From: Aurantiacibacter atlanticus
GTDB taxonomy: Bacteria; Pseudomonadota; Alphaproteobacteria; Sphingomonadales; Sphingomonadaceae
Assembly (NCBI RefSeq): GCF_001077815.2
Contig: NZ_CP011310.1
Location: 248,001-312,000 of the forward strand
Direction: 5' to 3'
DNA length: 64,000 nt
Part shown: piece after piece, positions 1 to 7,952 of the stretch
Numbering within the stretch: the first letter of the stretch is position 1
Layout: each line of letters begins with the position of its first letter
Program-made: the position numbers and the translations under genes
The notes under the pieces: model-generated
The model's database searches: none
Seen by the model: only the letters and a program-made list of their open reading frames with translations
What the model was told of the DNA's origin: nothing

Positions 1-1142
1 TCCACCACCAGGGAAAAATCGCTGATAGCGCTTTCGGCAGGGCGCGTGGGGTAGGAGAAAGTGACCTTTTCAAACGAAAGGCTGCCGCGAGCAGGTTCCG
101 GTAACGGCTGCGGACGGGCAGGCGCGACAATCTCGGGCCGTTCCTCCAGCAATTCACTCAGGCGGCCAGCAGCCCCTGCCCCGCGCAACAAGTCTCCAAA
201 AACTTCGGTGAGCGAGCCGAATGCGCCAGCGGTAATTGCTCCTGCAAGGACAAAGGCGCTGATCGTGCCGCCCGTAATCGTGCCTTCATTGACCATGGTG
301 GCACCGCGCCACATCAGGATGGTGAGCGCACCGAAAATCAGCGTGATAAGCATTGCCGTCATCACCGCACGCACCAGAATGCGAATGCGCGCAGTAGCAA
401 AGGCCCGCGCTACCGCGTCGCCGAAACGACCTGCCTCGCGCTCTTCCTGATTGAAACCCTGCACGATCTTCATGGCCGACAGGATTTCCGTTGTGATGCC
501 ACCCACATCGGCCACACGGTCTTGGCTGGACCGGCTGATATCGCGCAGGCGCCGGCCGAACAGGGCGATGGGGACAATGACCAGTGGAATGCCTGCCAGC
601 AGCCACACCGCCAGCTGTGGGGCAAGCCAGAACAGATAGGCCGTGCCGAATACCGCCATGATCGAATTGCGCAACGCCACCGAAACGGTCGTCCCCACAA
701 CCTGCTCAATAACTGCGGTATCGGCTGTCATGCGGGAGGAAATCTCGCGCGGGCTGTTCTTTTCGAAAAAGGACGGAGACAGACGCAGCAGGTTTTCATA
801 AACCTTGCAGCGGACGTCCGCCACAACCCGTTCACCCACCCAGCTGACGAAATAAAAACGCATCGCCGTGCCCAGCCCCAATATGCTGACCAGCAACAGC
901 AGATAGCGGAACCACCGCCCGACATCGCCTTCGCCGCCAAAGCCCCGGTCGACGATGAGCTTGGCTGCTGTTGGCAATGCCAGTGAGGTGATCATGGCCG
1001 TGACCACCAGCGCAATTACCGCCAGTGCGATCTGCAAGGGGTATTTGGCCGCTTCACGCGCGATCATCTTGAGCGGGCGCAGGCTCTTGCTCGCGGCGGG
1101 GCCGGATTTGCCTTTGTCGTCTCGCGTTTTGGGAAGAGCCAT
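1..1142 (-). CDS. ABC exporter, fused membrane and ATPase domains (C-terminus cut off by window edge)
   Basis: This is the N-terminal 380 residues of an ABC-type exporter of the MsbA/multidrug type, reading off the left edge. The ATG at 1142 begins MALPKTRDDKG. A hydrophilic start of about 25 residues is followed by an exporter membrane domain with several hydrophobic segments, for example near residues 34-55 and 160-195. Around residue 105 the sequence SPSFFEKNSPREISSRM resembles the conserved loop of exporters of this class. The ATPase domain begins near residue 355 (LSFEKVTFSYPTRPAES), and the window ends before its Walker A motif. Substrate cannot be told; lipid or drug export is the family norm. 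It diverges from the PHB depolymerase gene, leaving about 200 bases of shared upstream DNA. Confidence 0.85.
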   Translation of the reverse strand, partial: MALPKTRDDKGKSGPAASKSLRPLKMIAREAAKYPLQIALAVIALVVTAMITSLALPTAAKLIVDRGFGGEGDVGRWFRYLLLLVSILGLGTAMRFYFVSWVGERVVADVRCKVYENLLRLSPSFFEKNSPREISSRMTADTAVIEQVVGTTVSVALRNSIMAVFGTAYLFWLAPQLAVWLLAGIPLVIVPIALFGRRLRDISRSSQDRVADVGGITTEILSAMKIVQGFNQEEREAGRFGDAVARAFATARIRILVRAVMTAMLITLIFGALTILMWRGATMVNEGTITGGTISAFVLAGAITAGAFGSLTEVFGDLLRGAGAAGRLSELLEERPEIVAPARPQPLPEPARGSLSFEKVTFSYPTRPAESAISDFSLVV

Positions 1143-1345
1143 GTCCGCCAGCGCACTAACTAAAAGGGCGCGTTCGTCAAGCGGCCCCTGTCCAAGATTT
1201 TTGCACTTTCGGGGACCCATCGGCCTCATGCTGCATTGCAACAACTCCCATTTAAGGGCATGTTCAAAGCCTAAATCGCTAATGGCACCCCCAAGAAGTG
1301 CCTGGCATGAAGGCCCTTCAGGTCATTTCGCAGGAGATATCAGTC

Positions 1346-2575
1346 TTGCTTTATTCCGCATATGAAATGCAGCGCGCCTTGCTTGGCTCTGCCAGCAATT
1401 GGGCAATGGTCGGCGCGAATCTTTTGAACAATCCCGCTTTGCCAATGGGTTACTTCGGCGCCGGTCCAGCTGCTGCGAGCGCGCTGAAGGTTTTTGCCCA
1501 TCTGCATGAAGAGCGCGGCAAACCCGATTTCGATCTAGAGCCGGTGGATGTCGATGGCATATTGAAGCCGATTTCGGAATCCGTCGTATTCGAAAAGCCT
1601 TTTGGCTCATTACGGCGTTTCGTCCGCGATGATCTGCCCGACAATGCGCCCAAACTGCTGATTGTCGCACCCATGAGCGGGCATTACGCCACGCTTTTGC
1701 GCGGAACGGTGCAGCGCATGGTGCAGAATCAAGAGGTATATATCTCCGACTGGGCCGATGCCCGACTTGTCCCGCTGTCGGAAGGGCGGTTCGATCTGGA
1801 CGATTATATCGATTATCTTATCGAATTCCTGCAATTCATCGGCCCCAACACGCATATGCTGGCGGTGTGCCAGCCTTCTGTGCCCGCTTTTGCCGCTGCA
1901 GCCGTGATGGGCGCTGCCAAGGACAAGTGCCGTCCGGCCACGCTGACCATGATGGGCGGCCCGATCGACACGCGCGCCAGTCCTACCGGCGTGAACGATC
2001 TGGCCATGGAAAAGCCCTTCAGCTGGTTCAAGAACAATGTGATCGCCACCGTGCCGAGCAATTATCCGGGGGCTGGCCGCAAGGTCTATCCCGGGTTCCT
2101 GCAACTTGCTGGCTTCATCAGCATGAATCTCGTCGATCACATGATGAGTCATTACGAGATGTTCAAACACATGACGCTGGGCGACCATGACAGTGCGGAC
2201 CGCACCAAGCAGTTTTACGACGAATATCTTTCAGTCTGCGACATGACTGCCGAATTCTATCTTCAGACCATTGAACACGTGTTTCAGAAGCATTCGCTAC
2301 CCAAGGGCGAATTCGTGCATCGCGGCAAGGCGATTGATCCCGATGCGATCCGTGACACTGCCCTGCTGGCGATCGAAGGTGAACTGGACGATATTTCTGG
2401 CATTGGGCAGACGCGCGCCGCGCTTGATCTGGCTGAACATCTGCCGGTGAAGAAGAAGAAGTATCACCTTGCGCCCAAGGTAGGCCATTACGGTATCTTC
2501 AACGGCAGCAAATGGCGTGAGCAAATCGCTCCGGTCGTGGAAGAATGGATGCGCGCAAACCCCAAGGTGGGTTAG
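1346..2575 (+). CDS. phaZ: Intracellular polyhydroxyalkanoate (PHB) depolymerase
   Basis: Cytoplasmic serine/cysteine-hydrolase-fold enzyme that degrades stored poly(3-hydroxybutyrate) granules. The protein is about 409 residues, the normal family length. The lipase-box-like CQPS motif (Cys near residue 175) carries the nucleophile in this family. The late GELDD and VGHYG motifs supply the likely Asp and His of the triad. I chose the TTG start at 1346 because an AGGAG at 1332-1336 lies nine bases upstream. It also gives the family-typical beginning MLYSAYEMQRALL. An in-frame ATG at 1298 would add 16 unrelated residues. It is transcribed away from the ABC exporter and ends just before an 18-bp hairpin. 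The PHB-synthesis reductase phaB lies 54 kb away, so storage genes are not clustered. Confidence 0.9.
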   Translation: MLYSAYEMQRALLGSASNWAMVGANLLNNPALPMGYFGAGPAAASALKVFAHLHEERGKPDFDLEPVDVDGILKPISESVVFEKPFGSLRRFVRDDLPDNAPKLLIVAPMSGHYATLLRGTVQRMVQNQEVYISDWADARLVPLSEGRFDLDDYIDYLIEFLQFIGPNTHMLAVCQPSVPAFAAAAVMGAAKDKCRPATLTMMGGPIDTRASPTGVNDLAMEKPFSWFKNNVIATVPSNYPGAGRKVYPGFLQLAGFISMNLVDHMMSHYEMFKHMTLGDHDSADRTKQFYDEYLSVCDMTAEFYLQTIEHVFQKHSLPKGEFVHRGKAIDPDAIRDTALLAIEGELDDISGIGQTRAALDLAEHLPVKKKKYHLAPKVGHYGIFNGSKWREQIAPVVEEWMRANPKVG

Positions 2576-2580
2576 CTTTA

Positions 2581-2625
2581 GCGCCGTATATTCAGGCGTC
2601 CTGATTGCGCCTGAATATACGGCGC
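2581..2625. terminator. Bidirectional hairpin terminator, perfect 18-bp stem
   Basis: GCGCCGTATATTCAGGCG at 2581-2598 is exactly complementary to 2608-2625, with a nine-base loop. It lies six bases past the phaZ stop codon. The stop codon of the opposing DUF4126 gene (2592-2594) is inside the left arm. No long T-run follows on either strand, so termination is inferred from the perfect stem and the convergent position. Confidence 0.65.
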
Positions 2626-3203
2626 AGAACCCGCCGGACCGCCAGCACCATTCCGATGGCCAGCGCAAGCAGAACTGCCGCCACGCCAGCAGAGGCCCAC
2701 GGATATTCGTAAACGAACCACATCAGGCCCAGCGTCGCGACGTCTTCAGCCGTGGACATGGCAATATTGCTGACAGGTTCGGGGCTGGCATTGATGACAG
2801 TGCGCGTACCCGCTTTGCCGCCATGCGCCAGAAGCGCGCCGCCGCCCCCTGCGATAAAGGCGATCACCTGCATTGCGGGATCACCCGGATCAACAATGGC
2901 CAGCGCCAGCATCGCACCGCCTACCGGCCGCACAGCGGTGTGCACCGTATCCCAGATCGTATCGAGCCAGGGCACCTTGTCGGCGAAGAATTCTGCCAGT
3001 GCGCCAAGCCCTGCAATGCCCAGCACCCACGGATTGGCCAGAACCTGCAAGGCTTCCAAATGTTCTGGCAGAGGTAAAAACCCGCTGCGCATCGCAAGCC
3101 CGGTGCCAAGGATAACGATATAGAGCCGCCACCCGGCCAGCAGGCTGGCACTGGCAGCAAGCCCCAATATTTCCATAATGCCCAATGTGGCGGCCGCGTC
3201 CAT
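2592..3203 (-). CDS. DUF4126 membrane protein
   Basis: A 203-residue integral membrane protein resembling the DUF4126 family, whose function is not established. It has hydrophobic segments at about residues 9-35, 60-72, 92-105, 112-125 and 170-190, with short Gly-rich loops. The C-terminus is basic (RRVLRRIFRRNQDA), which suggests it faces the cytoplasm. It is convergent with phaZ, and its stop codon lies inside the shared terminator hairpin. It may follow the O-glycosylation-ligase-like gene, with a 63-base gap, but an operon link is not clear. Confidence 0.75.
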   Translation of the reverse strand: MDAAATLGIMEILGLAASASLLAGWRLYIVILGTGLAMRSGFLPLPEHLEALQVLANPWVLGIAGLGALAEFFADKVPWLDTIWDTVHTAVRPVGGAMLALAIVDPGDPAMQVIAFIAGGGGALLAHGGKAGTRTVINASPEPVSNIAMSTAEDVATLGLMWFVYEYPWASAGVAAVLLALAIGMVLAVRRVLRRIFRRNQDA

Positions 3204-3266
3204 GGCGTCGGATTATCCTATGGTGCGCCCCGTTTGTCGAGGATTGCGTTGCGCAGGCGAAATGTC

Positions 3267-4643
3267 TCAGGCCGCGGGGATGGCAGTGGATTTGCGTGCT
3301 TCGTCCAGCCGCTGCGACAGCGGTGCCTTGCCCGCGCCCTTGCGCTTCATCTGCCACTGGCTCCACAAAGCGCATTGCATTGCGACAAGCAGGAAGATGA
3401 AGGACTGGTAGGCAATACCGACAAAGGCCGCGCCGACCAGCACGATGATCTGCGCATGCTGCAGACCTGTTGCCAGATCGTGCATCCAGATATCGCGATC
3501 AGCATGTTTGGCGCTTTCGCGGCGGCGGATGCGTTCCATCTGCCACAGGCCTAATGCGTGGAGCAGCAACCACATGAACAGGCCAAGCCAGCCCTGTTCG
3601 CCCAGCATTTCGAAATAGGATGAATGATATGCGCGCGCCTCATCTGTCACTTCGCGATAAGTGACCTGACGATTGTTCCCCTCGCCGATTACCTCTGGCA
3701 TCTGGTAGGTGAAGGAGTTGGCGCGATAGGCGTCAAATCCTCCGCCCATCGGATTCGCCAGCGCATATTGATAGGTCCATTTCCACACCGCGATCCGGGT
3801 GGAGGCGCTTTCATCGGATTGATAGCCGGTAATCGTGCCCATTCGCTCGACATATTCCTGCGGGAGGAATGGCAATGACAGAACCATCGCCACGCTCGCC
3901 AGGCCCGCAAATACGAAACGATGGCGCGCTTGCCGCATGAGCAGCACGCCCAGAACAGCGATACAGACAAGCCCCGTGCGTGCATTGGTGCCAATGGGGA
4001 TAAGCAGGCACGAAAGGATCAGGGCCGCGCAAAACAGCCAGACCAGCTTTCCGGGCGCGAACACGGTGCCGCGCCGCGCCAGAAACAGGATGAGCGGGAT
4101 GGTGGCAATAGCGGCTGTCGATATGATGGAGCCTTCGTAAATGCCCGAATTGGCATCCACCAGCAGCGTCAGCGTGCCATAACCGCCCCCGCCCAGCACC
4201 GTCTTGATACCGCCATTGATGGCGATGGCGGCAATGGAAAGGGTAAACACCAGCACGGCAGCTTCGAGCCTGAGCCGGGTGCGCAGGGTGAGCGGCAGGA
4301 AAGCGGCGAAAAAGAGGCTTTTCCAGACCCAGTCCCACTTTTCCCAAGCGGTATCCTGGAACACCGCCCCCAGCGTCGTATAGCCGCACCAGGCAAGCAG
4401 GCCGATAATCAGGCCCTGCTGCAAAGTCAGGCGGCTGCCCTGCTTGTTGTCCAGCAAGACATATCCGGCAAAGGCCGCGATGAAGGTGACGAGCGAGAGC
4501 GAAAGGCTGGTGATGATCCCCCAACCGATCTGCTGCGGCGATACGATATCCACGTAGATATAGAGAAGCACCCACAGGAATGGGCGTTTGAAGCCCATCA
4601 CCAAAACGGCAGCAACAAATGCGAGGAGAACAAGATCACGCAT
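3267..4643 (-). CDS. Putative O-glycosylation ligase, exosortase-A-associated (Wzy/O-antigen ligase superfamily)
   Basis: Polytopic inner-membrane protein of about 458 residues with ten or more hydrophobic segments. It has the long periplasmic loop near residues 285-355 (TRIAVWKWTYQYALANPMGG and the following His/Tyr-rich stretch) expected for O-antigen ligase or polymerase proteins. The beginning MRDLVLLAFVAAVLVMGFKRPF matches the start typical of the exosortase-A-associated subgroup. I therefore chose the ATG at 4643, which overlaps the upstream small gene by eight bases; an earlier ATG at 4673 is possible. The likely role is transfer or polymerisation of lipid-linked glycan in the periplasm. 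No exosortase or PEP-CTERM protein is present in this window, so the association is by family only. Confidence 0.8.
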   Translation of the reverse strand: MRDLVLLAFVAAVLVMGFKRPFLWVLLYIYVDIVSPQQIGWGIITSLSLSLVTFIAAFAGYVLLDNKQGSRLTLQQGLIIGLLAWCGYTTLGAVFQDTAWEKWDWVWKSLFFAAFLPLTLRTRLRLEAAVLVFTLSIAAIAINGGIKTVLGGGGYGTLTLLVDANSGIYEGSIISTAAIATIPLILFLARRGTVFAPGKLVWLFCAALILSCLLIPIGTNARTGLVCIAVLGVLLMRQARHRFVFAGLASVAMVLSLPFLPQEYVERMGTITGYQSDESASTRIAVWKWTYQYALANPMGGGFDAYRANSFTYQMPEVIGEGNNRQVTYREVTDEARAYHSSYFEMLGEQGWLGLFMWLLLHALGLWQMERIRRRESAKHADRDIWMHDLATGLQHAQIIVLVGAAFVGIAYQSFIFLLVAMQCALWSQWQMKRKGAGKAPLSQRLDEARKSTAIPAA

Positions 4644-4872
4644 CGGCCGCGCTATCATTGTCCTTGTGCCCACCCTGATTTCGCGCGGCGGACTGGTTTT
4701 TCAGCCACGGGCGCTCAGGTGCATCGGCAGGAGAGACTTCGTGATCCAGATCATCACGGAACAGCAGCCGCCATGCGGCCAGAAGGATCAGGCCGTGGCT
4801 CAGGGCAATGGTGAAGATGTCGATCACGATAAATGGATCCGCAAGACTGGCTGGCGCTGACCTTACGCCCAA
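4636..4872 (-). CDS. Small single-span membrane protein of unknown function
   Basis: Short ORF of 78 codons directly upstream of, and overlapping, the O-glycosylation-ligase-like gene, which suggests translational coupling. It has one hydrophobic helix (IDIFTIALSHGLILLAAWRLL) followed by a charged tail rich in Asp, Glu, Asn and Lys. The longest reading starts at TTG 4872. An internal GTG at 4827 would place the helix right at the N-terminus and may be the true start. I do not recognise the family. Its coupling to the ligase and proximity to a divergent glycosyltransferase suggest a role in the same glycan pathway. Confidence 0.5.
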   Translation of the reverse strand: MGVRSAPASLADPFIVIDIFTIALSHGLILLAAWRLLFRDDLDHEVSPADAPERPWLKNQSAARNQGGHKDNDSAADA

Positions 4873-4916
4873 GCTCTTGACGCGGCGTTAAGCAAGATGT
4901 GGCTATTGCCCATGCG

Positions 4917-6146
4917 ATGACGCGTATCCTGCATATCCTCGATCATTCCCTACCGCTTCACAGTGGCTATACCTTCCGCACGCGCGCGATCCTCAAAGCG
5001 CAGCAGGCGCTGGGGCTGGACGTGCGCGGAATCACCGGATTGCGGCATGGTGAACAGGGCGCCTCGCCCGAAGTAGTGGACGCTCTTACCTTTCACCGCA
5101 CGCCGGGCAAGGCGCAGGGGCCTGCCGGCCTGAAGGAATGGCGAGAGATCGGCGCTCTGGCCGATGCCATCATGGCGCTGGCGCAGGATTGGCGCCCCGA
5201 TATCCTCCACGCCCATTCACCCGCGCTTGATGGGCTTGCCGCGGTGCGCGCTGGCAAGACGCTGGGCATTCCGGTGGTGTATGAAATTCGGGCATTCTGG
5301 GAAGATGCGGCCGTCGGCAATCTCGCAACGCATGAAGGCTCGATCAAATATCGGCTCACCCGCCAGTTGGAAAACATGGCGGTCAGCTGCGCTGACGCGG
5401 TGATGACCATCTGTAAAGGGCTGAAGGATGATCTGGTGGCGCGCGGCGTTTCACCGGCAAAGATTGGCATCATGCCCAATGGCGTGGACCTGACCATGTT
5501 CGGTACGCCTGCACCGCGCGACGCGGCCCTGGCGCAAGAACTTGGCATGGGGGATGGGCCAGTCATCGGTTTTATCGGCAGTTTCTATGACTATGAAGGG
5601 CTGGACGATCTCATCGCCGCGATGCCGCTGCTTCTGGAACGCCACGGCGATGCACGGCTGTTGCTGGTAGGCGGCGGACCTATGGCAGAGGCGCTGGAAG
5701 CTCATGCGAAGGCCTCCCCTGCCGCCCATGCCATCCGCTTTACCGGCCGCGTGCCGCATGGTGAGGTGGAACGCTATTACGCGCTGACCGATGTGATGGC
5801 CTATCCGCGCAAGTGCAGCCGGCTGACCGATCTTGTCACCCCCCTCAAACCCTTGGAAGCAATGGCACAGATGAAATTGGTCGCCGCCAGCAATGTGGGT
5901 GGACATCGGGAGCTTGTGACTCACGCCGATACCGGCATGCTTTTTCCACCCGATGATGCTGCCGCCTGCGCTGCTTCGCTGGCTGATCTGCTCGACCGGC
6001 GCGATGATTGGGATGCCATGCGCCAGCGCGGAAAGACTCATGTCCGCGACAATCACGATTGGCACCGCAATGCACAGCGTTATCTATCCGTTTACCAAAG
6101 ATTGTTAGGTGGAGCCTCGAACACTCCCGATTCCGTCGCCGCCTGA
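4917..6146 (+). CDS. Glycosyltransferase family 4, exosortase-A system type
   Basis: Cytoplasmic GT-B retaining glycosyltransferase of about 409 residues. The N-terminus MTRILHILDHSLPLHSGYTF is characteristic of the subgroup associated with exosortase A loci. The C-terminal half carries the nucleotide-sugar-binding features: GFIGSFYDYEGLDDL, LLVGGGP, and a KPLEAMAQ stretch with the conserved Glu. I prefer the ATG at 4917; an upstream ATG at 4899 would add six residues. It diverges from the small membrane protein and ligase, with 44 bases between them. The shared regulatory DNA and family match suggest the three genes serve one glycan. Confidence 0.85.
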   Translation: MTRILHILDHSLPLHSGYTFRTRAILKAQQALGLDVRGITGLRHGEQGASPEVVDALTFHRTPGKAQGPAGLKEWREIGALADAIMALAQDWRPDILHAHSPALDGLAAVRAGKTLGIPVVYEIRAFWEDAAVGNLATHEGSIKYRLTRQLENMAVSCADAVMTICKGLKDDLVARGVSPAKIGIMPNGVDLTMFGTPAPRDAALAQELGMGDGPVIGFIGSFYDYEGLDDLIAAMPLLLERHGDARLLLVGGGPMAEALEAHAKASPAAHAIRFTGRVPHGEVERYYALTDVMAYPRKCSRLTDLVTPLKPLEAMAQMKLVAASNVGGHRELVTHADTGMLFPPDDAAACAASLADLLDRRDDWDAMRQRGKTHVRDNHDWHRNAQRYLSVYQRLLGGASNTPDSVAA

Positions 6147-6194
6147 ACCATTGGCGCGAAAAAGTGGGGCATAGGCGAAGGACAGGACGCAGAC

Positions 6195-7760
6195 GTGCCA
6201 TTATTTCCGTTGAACAAGGCCAAGGACAAAGGCGGCAGAAAACGGCCGCCCGTCATCGCGCACCCTGCTTTTCCTGCGGTGGTCGCATTATGGTTGGCCG
6301 CGCTCATGGGCGTAGGGATGTTCATCCTTCCGATACAGCTTCTTGAACGGATCGTGGGTGCTACCGGTATCGCCGCAATAGTGCCCGCCGCCTCCCCGCC
6401 GCTGGGCTTCACCGCCCGCGCTGCTATCGCGCTTGCGGCCGCCCTTGTCGGGGCATTGCTGGGCTTTTTTGCGGCGCGCATGCTCGCCCAAAAGGCGCCG
6501 CTGTCGCTGCCACCGATTATCGACGATGAAGAAGCACCCTACTCCGAGACCGGTGAAGAGGTTTTCGCCGAAGACAACGCCGAATATATTGCACAGGAGA
6601 TCAATGACCCAGCGCAGCCGGATGCTCTAGCTCCCACGCATGGCAGGCGGCGCGCTCTCACCCTTCCCGAGGTCGATGCGCCAGGCGCCCCGCTCGCCGC
6701 GCCACTGCCCGGCGCAGACGGGGAGGGGGATGACACGCTCGATTACACCGATTTCTCTGCCATGCCTGATGCCGCGCAAGTTTGGAGCGAGGCTCTTTAC
6801 GACGAAGCAGAGGATGAAAAGTCTGGAGTGAGCGCAGAAGCGCTTGCCGCTACCGACGATGCGCCACTGGTCGAAGAAGCGAGCTGGTCGGACGAGACCG
6901 AAAAGCCAGCCAGTCCGCTCCGCGCACCAGACACCGGCGACACAAATCCGCACGAAACCGATCTTGTCGAAACGCCGCACTCCTGCACGGAGGAACCCGG
7001 TCATGTCGGACAATTTGCCGACGCCCCCCTCGAATTCTCGCCGCCATCTCTCTTCAGGCAGACAGGTATGGACAATCCGCAGGATGAGCCTGTCGAGGCC
7101 GCTCAGGCTGCGGAAAATTCCGCCGAGGCCGAGGTAGAGACCGATATTCTGCAGCTCGCTCAAAAGCTGATCGAAACGCTGGAAAAACACCGCAGCTGGA
7201 GTGCCCGCCGCGCCGCCAGCAATCAGGCTCCCTCCGCGGAGCAGGGCAAGGCCGCTGCCGAACCTGTGGACGAAAAGACCGGCATCGCGCCACGCACGGG
7301 CGAAGGACCGCTGAATTTCGATGCCGCGCCCGCCGATGACGCAGAAGAAGCTATGGCTACCTATTTTGGTGGACCGCCCGTGATCGCGCCGGAAGATAAC
7401 AGCCAGAGCGAAGTCAAAGTCACTTCCGCCCCGGCTGTTGACCAGCCAGGGGAGGCCGCACCCACAGAAAATCTTGATCGCATGGCCGAACTTGGCCGCG
7501 TGGCCGCGCTGGAAGATGGTGATGAAGATTATAGCGATGACCTTGGCGAAATCGCCGCCTCATTCTCTCTCCCGCTAGGCAAGGCTGCAAAGCGGCGCGA
7601 TATTGGTTATGGCGTATTGGCTACGGCCCAGAACCCCTATCGCCCCGCAGCAGCGTTGCATGAGATGCAGCATGCCGAGGACAAGCAAGAGCGGTCGAAC
7701 AAGGATAGTGAACGGGCTTTGCGCGATGCCTTGCTGAATCTACAACGCATGGGCAAATAG
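6195..7760 (+). CDS. Acidic, mostly disordered membrane-anchored protein of unknown function
   Basis: Protein of about 521 residues from a GTG start at 6195. A short basic N-terminus (NKAKDKGGRKRPP) is followed by two hydrophobic helices at about residues 24-50 and 75-97. More than 400 residues of Ala/Glu/Asp/Pro-rich, low-complexity sequence follow, with a short helical stretch (ILQLAQKLIETLEKHRSW) near residue 320. The C-terminus (LRDALLNLQRMGK) is again helical. The composition suggests an inner-membrane anchor with a long cytoplasmic acidic tail. I recognise no enzyme motif. It lies 48 bases past the glycosyltransferase and about 190 bases before gltB. Confidence 0.7.
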   Translation: MPLFPLNKAKDKGGRKRPPVIAHPAFPAVVALWLAALMGVGMFILPIQLLERIVGATGIAAIVPAASPPLGFTARAAIALAAALVGALLGFFAARMLAQKAPLSLPPIIDDEEAPYSETGEEVFAEDNAEYIAQEINDPAQPDALAPTHGRRRALTLPEVDAPGAPLAAPLPGADGEGDDTLDYTDFSAMPDAAQVWSEALYDEAEDEKSGVSAEALAATDDAPLVEEASWSDETEKPASPLRAPDTGDTNPHETDLVETPHSCTEEPGHVGQFADAPLEFSPPSLFRQTGMDNPQDEPVEAAQAAENSAEAEVETDILQLAQKLIETLEKHRSWSARRAASNQAPSAEQGKAAAEPVDEKTGIAPRTGEGPLNFDAAPADDAEEAMATYFGGPPVIAPEDNSQSEVKVTSAPAVDQPGEAAPTENLDRMAELGRVAALEDGDEDYSDDLGEIAASFSLPLGKAAKRRDIGYGVLATAQNPYRPAAALHEMQHAEDKQERSNKDSERALRDALLNLQRMGK

Positions 7761-7952
7761 CGGACAATTCCGCGATTTCGTGCCGCATTCTTATGCGCCA
7801 CAACGGAAACTTGCAAAATGCACTTCCTGTCGCCATGAGGGATTTCTGCGTAATTATCGTGCAGCCCTGGGCGGTTGATTCGCGTTTCGTTGCCGTTGAA
7901 ACCGGTGTCGGGGCGCGTTTTCGGTCCCGCCCGCAACCGGAAGAGCTTAAGA

